A stretch of DNA of 64,000 nucleotides from an uncultured delta proteobacterium (GTDB lineage Bacteria > Desulfobacterota > Desulfobulbia > Desulfobulbales > Desulfurivibrionaceae). The DNA is taken from positions 372,001 through 436,000 of the forward strand of contig CAIPYE010000014.1 in NCBI GenBank assembly GCA_903869265.1. Direction: 5' to 3'. The translations under genes and the position numbers were made by a program. The first letter of the stretch is position 1. Each line of letters starts with the position of its first letter. The notes under the pieces are model-generated. The model made no database searches and was not told where the DNA came from. It saw nothing but the letters and a program-made list of their open reading frames with translations. This document shows positions 54,784 through 62,996 of this stretch, in pieces.

Positions 54784-55968
54784 ATGAAGAATATCCGGGA
54801 TCTTGACATCAAGGGGAAGAAGCTGCTCATTCGCGTTGATTTCAACGTGCCCCTGGATGAGCAGCTGAACATTACCGATGATATCCGGATTCGCGGGGTG
54901 TTGCCCACCCTCAACTATGCCCTGGATGAAAATGCCAAGGTCATCATCATGTCCCACCTGGGACGGCCAAAGGGAGAGCGAAAACCTCAGTTCAGTCTGG
55001 CCCCTGCGGCCAAGCGCCTTTCCCGGTTGCTGAACAAGGAGGTTGTTCTGGCTCCTGATTGCATCGGCGCGGAAACCAAGGCCATTGTCGAGGCCATGCA
55101 GCCCGGCAACGTGGTTCTCTTGGAAAATCTCCGCTTTCATGCGGAGGAACAGCAGAATGACGATGGGTTTGCCAGCCAGCTCGCCAGCCTGTGCGATATC
55201 TATATCAACGACGCCTTTGCCGTGGCGCATCGGGCCCATGCCTCCGTGGTGGGGGTGACCCAATTCGTCGAGCAATGCGCGGCCGGATTTCTGCTGCAAA
55301 AGGAGATGGATTATTTTCACCGCTCGGTGAGCAACCCCATGCGGCCCCTGGTGGCTGTAGTGGGCGGGGCCAAGGTGTCGAGCAAGCTCGGCGCCCTGGA
55401 CAACCTCATGGACCGGGTGGACAAGATGGTCATCGGCGGGGCCATGGCCAATACCTTTCTGAAAAGCATCGGCCATGACATGGGCAAGTCCAAGGTCGAG
55501 GATGAATTGCTCGATACGGCGCGGGAGTTGCTCAACAAGGCCAAACGCCTTGGGGTCAAGCTCTATCTGCCGGTGGACTGCATCGTTGCGGACAGGTTCG
55601 AGGCCCGGGCCGAATCCAAGCGGGTAACGGTGCAGGAGGTGCCGCCCGACTGGATGGTGCTCGACATCGGCCCGGCCACCACGGTTCTTTTTTCCGAGGC
55701 CATGGAGTCTGCCAAGACCATCATCTGGAATGGTCCCATGGGCGCTTTCGAGATGGACGCCTTTTCCCGAGGCACCATGGCCATGGTGCAGCATGTGGCC
55801 CGCTCCCATGCCCTGACTATTGTCGGCGGAGGCGACACCGATGTGGCGGTGCACAAGGCCGGGGAGTCGAGCAACATTTCCTACATCTCCACGGGTGGCG
55901 GCGCATTCCTCATGCTGATGGAAGGCAAGGAACTTCCCGGAGTTGCAGCCCTGGAAGCAAAGGAATAA
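54784..55968 (+). CDS. pgk: Phosphoglycerate kinase
   Basis: 394 aa. [40 protein letters not shown] and GGGDTDVAV are the substrate and ATP sites. ATG 54784 follows GAGGGAGGG. Transfers phosphate from 1,3-bisphosphoglycerate to ADP. Part of the gap-rimI-pgk-tpiA-secG unit, 10 bases before tpiA. Confidence 0.97.
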   Translation: MKNIRDLDIKGKKLLIRVDFNVPLDEQLNITDDIRIRGVLPTLNYALDENAKVIIMSHLGRPKGERKPQFSLAPAAKRLSRLLNKEVVLAPDCIGAETKAIVEAMQPGNVVLLENLRFHAEEQQNDDGFASQLASLCDIYINDAFAVAHRAHASVVGVTQFVEQCAAGFLLQKEMDYFHRSVSNPMRPLVAVVGGAKVSSKLGALDNLMDRVDKMVIGGAMANTFLKSIGHDMGKSKVEDELLDTARELLNKAKRLGVKLYLPVDCIVADRFEARAESKRVTVQEVPPDWMVLDIGPATTVLFSEAMESAKTIIWNGPMGAFEMDAFSRGTMAMVQHVARSHALTIVGGGDTDVAVHKAGESSNISYISTGGGAFLMLMEGKELPGVAALEAKE

Positions 55969-55978
55969 GGAGCAGTCC

Positions 55979-56737
55979 ATGCAGCGCATCCCTTTGATTG
56001 CCGGGAACTGGAAGATGCATACCTCGCTTGCCGAGGCCAGGGCCCTTGCCGGTGCCGTGGTCTCTGCCTGCAAGGGGCTGACTGACCGGGAGATTATGAT
56101 CGCCCCGCCCTTTACCGCTTTGGCGACGGTGGCCGAGGTGGTGCGTGGTTCACAGGTCCGGCTGGCCGCTCAGAATGTCTGCTGGGAAGAGCAGGGCGCC
56201 TTTACCGGGGAGATAGCCCCTTCCATGTTGCGGGAACTGGGTTGCAGCATGGCCATCATCGGTCATTCGGAGCGAAGGCAGATCTTCGGGGAAACCGATG
56301 CGCTCATCAACCAGCGGGTGGCCGGGGCCATGCGTTTTGGCATAACCCCGGTCCTCTGTTTTGGTGAAACCCTGTCCGAGCGTGAGGCAGGGCAGACCAT
56401 GGCCGTGCTTGAGCGTCAGGTTCGGGCCGGGCTTTCCGGCATTAACGTGGTTGAACCGGCCAGCATGGTGCTTGCCTATGAGCCGGTCTGGGCCATCGGT
56501 ACGGGCAAAACCGCCAGCGAGGAACAGGCCCAGGAAGCCCATGAATTCGTGCGGAATCTGCTGCTTACGATGTACGAGAAAAGTATTGCCCAGCAAATGA
56601 GAATACTGTATGGTGGCAGCGTTAATTCAGGGAATGTGGATGCCCTGTTGCACCAGCCCGATATAGACGGGGCCTTGGTTGGCGGGGCATCGCTCAAGGC
56701 CGATTCCTTTGAACGCATCATCCACTTTCGGCAATAA
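55979..56737 (+). CDS. tpiA: Triosephosphate isomerase
   Basis: 252 aa from ATG 55979. GNWKMH (lysine), GHSERR (catalytic His), AYEPVWAIGTG (catalytic Glu) and LYGGSVN are intact. Interconverts DHAP and GAP. Middle of the glycolytic operon. Confidence 0.97.
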   Translation: MQRIPLIAGNWKMHTSLAEARALAGAVVSACKGLTDREIMIAPPFTALATVAEVVRGSQVRLAAQNVCWEEQGAFTGEIAPSMLRELGCSMAIIGHSERRQIFGETDALINQRVAGAMRFGITPVLCFGETLSEREAGQTMAVLERQVRAGLSGINVVEPASMVLAYEPVWAIGTGKTASEEQAQEAHEFVRNLLLTMYEKSIAQQMRILYGGSVNSGNVDALLHQPDIDGALVGGASLKADSFERIIHFRQ

Positions 56738-56753
56738 CGGTAACCAAGAGAGA

Positions 56754-57095
56754 ATGACCACTTTACTGACTGTTGTTCATGTATTTGTCTGCCTGTTCCT
56801 CATCGTGATCGTGCTGTTGCAGCACGGCAAGGGCGCCGACATGGGCGCGGCATTCGGCGGCTCCAGCCAGACCGTGTTCGGCACGGAAGGTCCTGTGCCC
56901 CTGTTGAACAAGATCACGACCTGGGCAGCGGTTGTTTTCATGTTGACCTCCATTTCCTTGGCCTATGTGTCAACCAGAGTCGGGGATGGTTCGGTCATGA
57001 AAGAGATCGCCCCGATTACCGAGCCACAAAGTACGGCGATCCCACTTCCCGCTGCGGACGGAGCCGTTCCCCAACCGCCGGTGCAGGGCAAGTAG
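56754..57095 (+). CDS. secG: Preprotein translocase subunit SecG
   Basis: 113 aa from ATG 56754 with AAGAGAGA upstream. Two membrane helices (about 1-22 and 52-72) around HGKGADMGAAFGGSSQTVFG, the SecG signature loop, then a Pro-rich tail. Classic tpiA-secG-tRNA-Leu order as in many proteobacteria. Component of SecYEG at the inner membrane. Confidence 0.95.
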   Translation: MTTLLTVVHVFVCLFLIVIVLLQHGKGADMGAAFGGSSQTVFGTEGPVPLLNKITTWAAVVFMLTSISLAYVSTRVGDGSVMKEIAPITEPQSTAIPLPAADGAVPQPPVQGK

Positions 57096-57130
57096 CAGTT
57101 TTTGTTGTCTGATCTGAGAAAATAAGGATT

Positions 57131-57215
57131 GCCGAAGTGGTGGAATTGGTAGACACGCAGGCTTGAGGTGTCTGTGGGGCAACCCATGCCGGTTCGAGTC
57201 CGGCCTTCGGTACCA
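57131..57215 (+). tRNA. tRNA-Leu (anticodon GAG)
   Basis: 85 nt including CCA. GCCGAAG/CTTCGGT acceptor stem, a long variable arm, anticodon loop TTGAGGT giving GAG. Follows secG as in other proteobacteria. Its 3' end marks the start of the accessory island and could be an integration target; no downstream copy of the tRNA end was noticed. Confidence 0.95.
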
Positions 57216-57226
57216 TATTTATATAA

Positions 57227-57267
57227 GGCCCTGTAACCGGCAACGGTTACGGGGCCTTTCTTTTTTT
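57227..57267 (+). terminator. Rho-independent terminator after tRNA-Leu
   Basis: Stem GGCCCTGTAACCG (57227-57239) / CGGTTACGGGGCC (57244-57256), 4-base loop, then TTTCTTTTTTT. Ends the secG-tRNA-Leu transcript and separates core from island. Confidence 0.93.
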
Positions 57268-57355
57268 AGAATACTTTCCAGGCAAATCTGAACAAGGGCT
57301 TAAATCACTAAAGCAGGAACGTCCCCCGGCTCACCCTTAACACAGTATTTTTTTG

Positions 57356-57404
57356 ACATTTTTAATTTATTTTCTAATATATATAGAAAATAAATTAAAA
57401 ATGT
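57356..57404. repeat. 21-bp perfect inverted repeat in AT-rich leader of the defence island
   Basis: Arms at 57356-57376 and 57384-57404 are exactly complementary over 21 bases, with spacer ATATATA. Almost pure AT. A TTGACA (57353-57358) followed after 17 bases by AATATA (57376-57381) lies within, so it may be promoter and operator combined. Confidence 0.85.
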
Positions 57405-57416
57405 TTACACAATAAG

Positions 57417-57465
57417 TTGACAATATGTGCGACTATATATAAAAAATATAGTCATACTTTCGCAC
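57417..57465 (+). promoter_or_regulatory. Second inverted repeat and possible promoter before the methyltransferase operon
   Basis: TTGACA (57417-57422) followed after 15 bases by TATAAA (57438-57443). GACTATAT (57431-57438) pairs with ATATAGTC (57446-57453), and GTGCGA (57427-57432) pairs with TCGCAC (57460-57465), alternatives that overlap the promoter. Resembles an autoregulated restriction-modification operator, but no controller protein is known here apart from the small protein that follows. Confidence 0.5.
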
Positions 57466-57525
57466 TTATTTTTGTGATTTTTTTAAAAAATTTCCACAAA
57501 AAAAATCGTAAAAACGGAGGGGCAC

Positions 57526-57753
57526 ATGTCTGAAAAACTAGAGAAATTTGAAAGGCTAGCTGAGAGAAGAGTAAACGAGGCCATGAAAAAGATTAGGCTG
57601 ATCGGTAATTTGGCGAACAGAAACAATTATGAATATACCGAGAAGCACGCAAAAAAAATAATTGACGCATTGGAAGCTGAGCTCAGGACTTTGAAGTCCA
57701 GATTTAAGGATGAGGATGGCGAATGCGGAACGTTTACTTTCAGCAGCAAATAG
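57526..57753 (+). CDS. Small protein at the head of the methyltransferase/GHKL locus
   Basis: 75 aa, ATG 57526 behind GGAGGGG. Highly charged, helical (KLEKFERLAERRVNEAMKKI, then RLIGNLANRNNYEYTEKHAKK and ALEAELRTLKSRF). The RLIGNLANRNNYEYT segment recurs, as far as I recall, in small proteins that precede methyltransferase genes in other bacteria. Could be a regulator or a component; no helix-turn-helix is clear. Intact, unlike several neighbours. 22 bases upstream of the dcm start. Confidence 0.7.
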   Translation: MSEKLEKFERLAERRVNEAMKKIRLIGNLANRNNYEYTEKHAKKIIDALEAELRTLKSRFKDEDGECGTFTFSSK

Positions 57754-57775
57754 GAGAAGCCTTGCGCTTTTTTGT

Positions 57776-58794
57776 ATGATTGACAGCACCAATTCGATAA
57801 AGCAACTGACTGTTGCAAGTCTCTTTGCTGGGATAGGAGGCTTTTCACGGCCTTCAAGCAAGCTGGCTTCAAGGTGCTTTGGGCAAACGAGAATAATCAG
57901 TTCGCTGCGGAGACATATAGGCACAATTTCAAGGAAGTGAAGCTGTTCACGGATTCGGTTCGCGATCTCTCTGTCGTTCGCGACAATCTTGAGGAAGTGG
58001 ACGTAATGACGGCGGGTTTTCCTTGTCAGCCTTTTTCTGTGGCAGGGCCGAAGCAAGGCTTCAATGATCCTCGCGGGATGCTGTTTTTCGAGATAATGCG
58101 CCTCATAAGGGAATTCGGCATAAAAAAGCCGAAGCTGCTGGTGTTGGAAAACGTGAGAAACTTGTTGGACCATAATGGAGGAAAGACATTTGCTCGAATG
58201 TCTGAAGAGATCCAATTTGCAGGCTATTGGTTTCAGAGAAGCAATGTGGCCGTTTTGAACACCAAGGAGCATACGGATATTCCTCAGAATAGGGAGCGCG
58301 CCTATATGGTTGCCTTCTCGTGGGACCATTTTCCCACCGCAGATTTTGATTTTCCCCTTCCTGTGTTGGAAAAGCGTCCGGTCCGAGAATTTCTGGATTT
58401 GGACAAGAAGGCCTTGGACGATCTTTACTTTCCGGAAGACTCGAAGTACGGCCGACTGTTTGCCGATTCGATGGAAAAAGGCAATGCCGATTCGACTTAT
58501 TTGCTACGGCGATACTATGTTCGCGAAAACAAGAACGACGAAGTGTTCACCTTGACTGCGAACATGGGGGATGGTGGCCATAACGTGCCCGTTATTCGCG
58601 ACTCGTGGGGCATCAGGAAGTTGACGCCGGAGGAATGCCTGCGGCTTCAGGGCTTTCCCTCTGAGAGCTATTTCTTCCCCCCTACGATGTCGAGATCGCA
58701 ACGCTACAAGCAGGTGGGAAATGCTGTGACTGTGCCGCTGGTCGAGAAGATTGCGGCTGAATGCGCAAGGCAACTGCGCCAAGGGAGGTTTTGA
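57776..58794 (+). pseudogene. dcm: C5 cytosine DNA methyltransferase, frameshifted
   Basis: Starts at ATG 57776 with KQLTVASLFAGIGGF (motif I, SAM binding), but the frame breaks at about 57846: the downstream protein continues from TAFKQAGFKVLWANE in the next frame and runs open to 58794. One missing base in TTTTCACGG would restore about 339 aa. After the break all motifs are intact: AGFPCQPFSVAG (catalytic Cys), LVLENVRNLL, QNRERAYMV, a target-recognition region of about 90 residues, and RKLTPEECLRLQGFP, RYKQVGNAVTVPL. There is no long homopolymer at the break. The second half could in theory start at GTG 57874 but would lack motif I. Stop overlaps the next start (TGATG), so dcm leads an operon. 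Confidence 0.85.
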
Positions 58795-60680
58795 TGATTG
58801 CATGGAAGTTTCCTTCAAACAATTACGGCGAGGTGATGGGCGTCGACAATCCCGGAATTCAGACATTTCGGGGTGATCCGCTTTTGTCGCTTGCGCGGGA
58901 AGTTAACCAAAACTCTCTTGATGCTGCAGATCATGAATCCGGGCGTCCAGTTGAGGTCCATTTCACGCTTGACGAGATGGATGCGGATTTTTTTCCTGGT
59001 CGCGACAAATTCATGGAGGTACTACATTCCTGCCACGAATATTGGAAAGACAACAAGAAGGCGAAGCATTTTTTTGATCAAGCAATCAGTGTTCTGGGCG
59101 CACCCCGAGTCAAGGTGCTCAAAATCAGCGATTTCTCTACGACGGGCCTCAGGGGTTCTGACCGAATCAAGGGCAGTGATTGGGCCAACTTGATCAAGGC
59201 TGTCGGAGCATCCGACAAGGAAGGAGGGGCAGGCGGATCGTTCGGTATCGGCAAGCACGCCTCTTTTGTTTGCACGCCTCTCAGGACCGTTTTCTACAGC
59301 ACGCTTGACATTGACGGCAATCTGGCCTTGCAAGGTGTTTCCAAGCTGGTCGCCCATGAGGACTCTGACGGGGAGATCACTCAAGGCACAGGCTATTATG
59401 GCAAGACCCACAGGAATGAGCCGATCACGTCGAAAGATGAAATACCGGAATCTTTTCGCTGAACTCGTGTAGGCACAGATTTGTTCGTCTTCGGATTTGA
59501 GGATGGTGAGGCTTGGAAGGAAAAGATCATTCAGTCCGTGCTGGAGAACTTCTTTGTGGCAATCCACGAGCACAGGCTGATTGTTGTAGTGGATGGAACG
59601 CGCATCGACAACATGAGTCTTTCCGACCTGATGCGGGAGCATTTCGGCGATGATGGGGCCAATTCGGACTGCGCCAAATATTACGAATCCTTCACGTCTG
59701 ATGATTCAAAATTTTATTCGCTTGAAGACTTCGAGGGTCTCGGCGAAGTTGAGTTGCATATACTTCCTGGCCATAAATTTCCTAAGCGGGTTGCAATGGT
59801 TCGGCAGACGGGAATGCTTGTCTTCTACAAAGGGCACTTCCAAACGCCTATGAAATTTGCAGGGGTCATGCGCGCGAAAGGAAAGGAAATCAATGAGCTA
59901 CTGCGTTCGCTGGAGAACCCGAGCCACAACAGCTGGGAGGTGGAGCGCCACGAGAATCCCGCTTACGCAAAGAGAATAGTGCAGAATCTGTACGCATGGG
60001 TGCGCGATTGCGTCAGAAAAACTTCGCAAGAAGGTGGCGTGGAGGCGGAATACGATTTTGAAGGCATGCAGCAATTTCTTCCTGATGATGTTGAGGAAGA
60101 GCAGGCCAAGCCAAGCGATTCTGAGGGACTGAAGACAACACCTCAAGAGGTCGAGCTTGTCATTCGTAATACCAAAAAAGCTGCTCAGCCAGGGGCTCAC
60201 CAGCCCAGCCAGGAATCTGGAGGTGAAGATGGCGAGGGTACTGCAGCTACTGAACCTGGAGATTCTGAGGGAGGAGGCTCAACGAAGTCGGGGGGCGGAA
60301 ATGCAGGAGGTGTCGGTGGAGGCCCAGGCAATGACGGGACAGTGGGGCAGGACGGAGGTTCTGGCGCGCCGACTCGCGTCGACGTGTGCCTTAAAAAGAT
60401 CAGGGCATTTTGCAGCAATCCGTCCGCAGGAGAATACCGAGTGCTTTTCCAGCCGGAGAAAAGTGGAGAAGGTTTCATCCAGCTACGAATAATCGGAGAA
60501 GTGGAAGAGTCGGTTGCGCCGGTGGCTAGCGCCAGTTGCGAAGGCGTTTCCGTTGCCGTAAGCAAGGGAGGCGTGATCGGTCCCTTTTCTTTTCAGGAAG
60601 GCGCAAGACAAGAGCTTTCTGTGATTTTGGCAAATCAGTTTCACTGTGCCTTGGAGGTGGCTGCATATGAAAATCAATGA
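58794..60680 (+). pseudogene. GHKL (MutL/MORC-like) ATPase with in-frame stop
   Basis: Reads 628 codons from ATG 58794 (GGGAGG upstream), with a single in-frame TGA at codon 223 (59460-59462); both sides lie in the same frame. The Bergerat ATP site is intact: E36/N40/D43 in REVNQNSLDAAD, ISDFSTTGL near 113, and GGAGGSFGIGKHA (144-156). After the stop GTDLFVFGF continues the fold, then about residues 445-530 are rich in Gly/Ser/Glu, a flexible linker, and a C-terminal beta-rich domain of about 110 residues ends the protein. A CGA-to-TGA change would explain the stop, since related sequences have Arg-rich residues there. GHKL ATPases next to Dcm and Vsr were described as restriction-modification partners (Iyer, Abhiman and Aravind 2008). 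Confidence 0.8.
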
Positions 60681-61536
60681 GCGCTTGTACCCCCATCCGG
60701 TTCTTGCGCATTTTTCGGATGACCTGACGGGTTGCGTGTTCCAGATTACCCCCAAAGTCCATCCGACAAAAAATGCCTACAAGCTCCGCGTGCGCGCCCG
60801 GACAAGCAGTAGCGACCTCGCAGCATTAGTGGCCGACGGCAAGGCTGCTTATGGCATCCATGTCGAATGCGCAACGACCCGTTTCCGGAAGCTGTTCACC
60901 TCAAAGGATGTGGAATTTTTTGATGAGATTCCAGGAGAGAGCTTGGATGGCCGGGTCGAAATTTGTACGTTGATCGTTGCTACGGATGATATTCCCGCCT
61001 ACAAGAACAGCAACTTTCATCAAGATTATGGAGATATAGCCTTCTTTGTAAAGAAGGGCGACGTGCTTGCGGTCGGCAATGACATTTTTTTTGACGCGAC
61101 CAAAGATATCGACCCGCTCCAGAATGTCGCCTCCATCTTCCGTGTTCGTCCCAATCCGCTAGCGGATGCTCCTCCGTTTGCCATTGATTTGCAGGATCAT
61201 TACGTGGTCATCCTGCTGTCTCAGCAGAACTTTCATGCCTATTCGCAGTTGCGCGTGGATCAGGACAAGCAGGCCACATTGGCTTCGATGATTGTGACCC
61301 CCGCATTGGTGCATGTCATCGAAGAAATCAAGGCTGGCGACGAAAATGCATTTTTCGACCTGCGGTGGTTTAAAGTTATTTCTCGCAAGCTCAAGGCGTT
61401 GGATTGCGATCCTGCCGACCCGTCGGCTTGGAGCGAAGATTCGCCTCTGGTGTTGGCGCAGAAGCTTGTCGGAGACCCCTTGTCTTCTTCGCTTCAGGCT
61501 ATGCTGGATGCGGAAGACGAATGGGCGGATGAATGA
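60667..61536 (+). CDS. Unrecognised protein of the methyltransferase/GHKL locus
   Basis: 289 aa from ATG 60667 with GGAGG upstream; its first 14 bases overlap the ATPase stop, so it is translationally coupled. I recognise no family. The N-terminal half looks beta-rich (YPHPVLAHFSDDLTGCVF; GKAAYGIHVECATTRFRKL), with HVECATTRFR perhaps a binding strand, and the C-terminal half is helical and acidic (DPADPSAWSEDSP). No membrane segment, no nuclease motif that I can name. Complete, while the ATPase and dcm are broken. As the constant partner between ATPase and DUF6339-like protein it may be the sensor or effector of the system. Confidence 0.7.
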   Translation: MKINERLYPHPVLAHFSDDLTGCVFQITPKVHPTKNAYKLRVRARTSSSDLAALVADGKAAYGIHVECATTRFRKLFTSKDVEFFDEIPGESLDGRVEICTLIVATDDIPAYKNSNFHQDYGDIAFFVKKGDVLAVGNDIFFDATKDIDPLQNVASIFRVRPNPLADAPPFAIDLQDHYVVILLSQQNFHAYSQLRVDQDKQATLASMIVTPALVHVIEEIKAGDENAFFDLRWFKVISRKLKALDCDPADPSAWSEDSPLVLAQKLVGDPLSSSLQAMLDAEDEWADE

Positions 61537-61553
61537 TGGGAGAGGGTGGCGCA

Positions 61554-62366
61554 ATGGCAAAAATCAAATACTTGAAGCAAGACCGTATTTCTGAGCTGAA
61601 GGCGAACCTGAAAGCTATTGCAGAGAGATACGGCGAATCAGCCCCTTGGCTTGACACTTATTTTGGCGCCTCGTCCTGGTATGGCGCAACGAAAGGCGAA
61701 ATGCCGGAAGGAATCGAGCTGATGATCCCTGACGGCAAACAGCATTTTGACTTGGAGAACACGAAGGCCGTCTATTCCGCGTTGCGCGATCTTCCGCTTT
61801 CCCTGGCCATCGACGAGAGATTTTGGGCCTATCTGACGCATGTCGATTATTGGGACTACATGCGGGTCCGTTGGCCGCTCGAAAATGGAGTCAAGACCAC
61901 AAAAGGGCCAGCGAACTATATTCGGGAACATTATTTTTTCATGCCCAATCGAGATCGCGCGCTCATCCGAAACGGCATCTCTCGATTGTGGTGGTATGGT
62001 TACATTTCCTACGATGACAGTAGGAGCAACCCTTTTGAGCTGACAGAGGTCCTTCTCGAAAAGCTCGACATTGCTCAACAGTTGCTGGAGCGAAGCTATT
62101 CGCGCAATACGACCATCACCAAGACCATCCTCTCGATGCTTGTTGAAAAGAAAGCCGCCGGTACTCCTTTCTCGCACAGGGGAAAACAATTCAGACCCTT
62201 GATCATGCACTTGAACGCCATAGGAGGCGTTACGATTCTTGACGTTCTGGCAGAGACAGATATTCGCAATATTGTCGAAGGGAAGCTTGCTTTGTTGGAT
62301 GCTGATTTAGAAGAGGTGGAGGACGGTGCCGAAGAAGAGTCCGAAACTGAAGGCGAAATGGCATAG
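61554..62366 (+). CDS. DUF6339-like protein
   Basis: 270 aa from ATG 61554 (GGGAGAGGG upstream); ATG 61533, overlapping the previous stop, would add 7 residues. Segments ERFWAYLTHVDYWDYMRVRWP, IREHYFF, RNGISRLWWYGYIS and KQFRPLIMHLNAIGG match the DUF6339 family as I recall it, found in other methyltransferase/GHKL loci. Helical, with an acidic C-terminal tail (LEEVEDGAEEESETEG). Function unknown. Intact. Confidence 0.75.
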   Translation: MAKIKYLKQDRISELKANLKAIAERYGESAPWLDTYFGASSWYGATKGEMPEGIELMIPDGKQHFDLENTKAVYSALRDLPLSLAIDERFWAYLTHVDYWDYMRVRWPLENGVKTTKGPANYIREHYFFMPNRDRALIRNGISRLWWYGYISYDDSRSNPFELTEVLLEKLDIAQQLLERSYSRNTTITKTILSMLVEKKAAGTPFSHRGKQFRPLIMHLNAIGGVTILDVLAETDIRNIVEGKLALLDADLEEVEDGAEEESETEGEMA

Positions 62367-62420
62367 CCGCTACCTGCAATAAAGGCAAAGAAGCAGCTCC
62401 TTGAGGGCAAGCCGACCCGT

Positions 62421-62578
62421 AGCGAATTGATGGCCAGGGTTCGCTCGAAGGACACTTCCCCTGAAAGGCGCAGGTGCTCCGGGTGCTGTTTGCGATGGGC
62501 TATCGCTTCCGTATTCACAGGAGGGACCTGCCAGGCTACCCTGATATTGCATTCCTTGCCCGACGGGAGCCACCCTGA
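62421..62578 (+). pseudogene. vsr: Very-short-patch-repair endonuclease Vsr, frameshifted and truncated remnant
   Basis: SELMARVRSKDTSPERR in one frame continues as QVLRVLFAMGYRFRIHRRDLPGYPDIAF in the next (shift near 62466-62470). This is the Vsr N-terminal half with the PD metal-binding Asp, after which homology stops at 62578; the HGCFWH zinc/catalytic part is gone. Vsr nicks T:G mismatches made by deamination of methylcytosine, so it normally accompanies a C5 methyltransferase such as the dcm upstream. Confidence 0.85.
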
Positions 62579-62672
62579 GTGCATCCGAGGGACGTTGCTT
62601 GCTAATTAGCTATTTTTTAATTCCAGCGCCCATGTCGTTAAAAAGATGGTTGGACATGTACCCTTATCTCTA

Positions 62673-62701
62673 TTGACACCTGACCCGTTACAGGTTACAC
62701 T
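62673..62701 (+). promoter_or_regulatory. Promoter and operator of the HigBA pair
   Basis: TTGACA (62673-62678), 17-base spacer, TACACT (62696-62701). Spanning it, ACCTG (62678-62682) and CAGGT (62691-62695) form a palindrome, a plausible HigA operator for autoregulation. Confidence 0.65.
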
Positions 62702-62706
62702 CTGCC

Positions 62707-62985
62707 ATGATCAAAAGTTTCAATCATAAGGGTTTGCGCGATTTTTTCATGAATGGCAGCAGGAAAGGGATAATCGCCGAGCATGAAAAGAGGCTGAAGC
62801 TGATTTTGATCCGTCTGCATGCGAGCATTTCGCCTGACGATATGATTCTTCCTGGTTTCAAGCTGCATGCCTTGAAAGGGGAGAGACAAGGGTATTATGC
62901 GGTGGCGGTTTCCGGTAACTGGAGAGTGATTTTCAGGTTTGAAGGGAATGACGCCGTGAATGTCGATTATCTTGACTACCATTAA
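62707..62985 (+). CDS. higB: HigB/RelE-family toxin
   Basis: 92 aa from ATG 62707. [45 protein letters not shown] and YLDYH are typical of HigB, a ribosome-dependent mRNA interferase. The toxin-before-antitoxin order is the HigBA norm. Stop lies 11 bases before the antitoxin start. Confidence 0.92.
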   Translation: MIKSFNHKGLRDFFMNGSRKGIIAEHEKRLKLILIRLHASISPDDMILPGFKLHALKGERQGYYAVAVSGNWRVIFRFEGNDAVNVDYLDYH

Positions 62986-62996
62986 TGAGGGTAACT

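Noticed and set aside
57301-57525. Additional small gene in the leader of the defence island
   Set aside because: The region is nearly pure AT, dominated by inverted repeats, with stops in every frame.
57840-57850. dcm frameshift as a phase-variable switch
   Set aside because: The site has only a run of four T and no tandem repeat, too short for slipped-strand switching.
59460-59462. TGA in the GHKL ATPase as a selenocysteine codon
   Set aside because: Delta-group anaerobes do use selenocysteine, but the position is flanked by Arg-rich sequence, no redox motif is near, and I see no obvious SECIS-like hairpin right after the codon; a nonsense mutation is simpler.
62601-62620. GCTAATTAGC palindrome with following T-run as a terminator
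   Set aside because: The palindrome has no loop and only AT-rich pairs, too weak to call.
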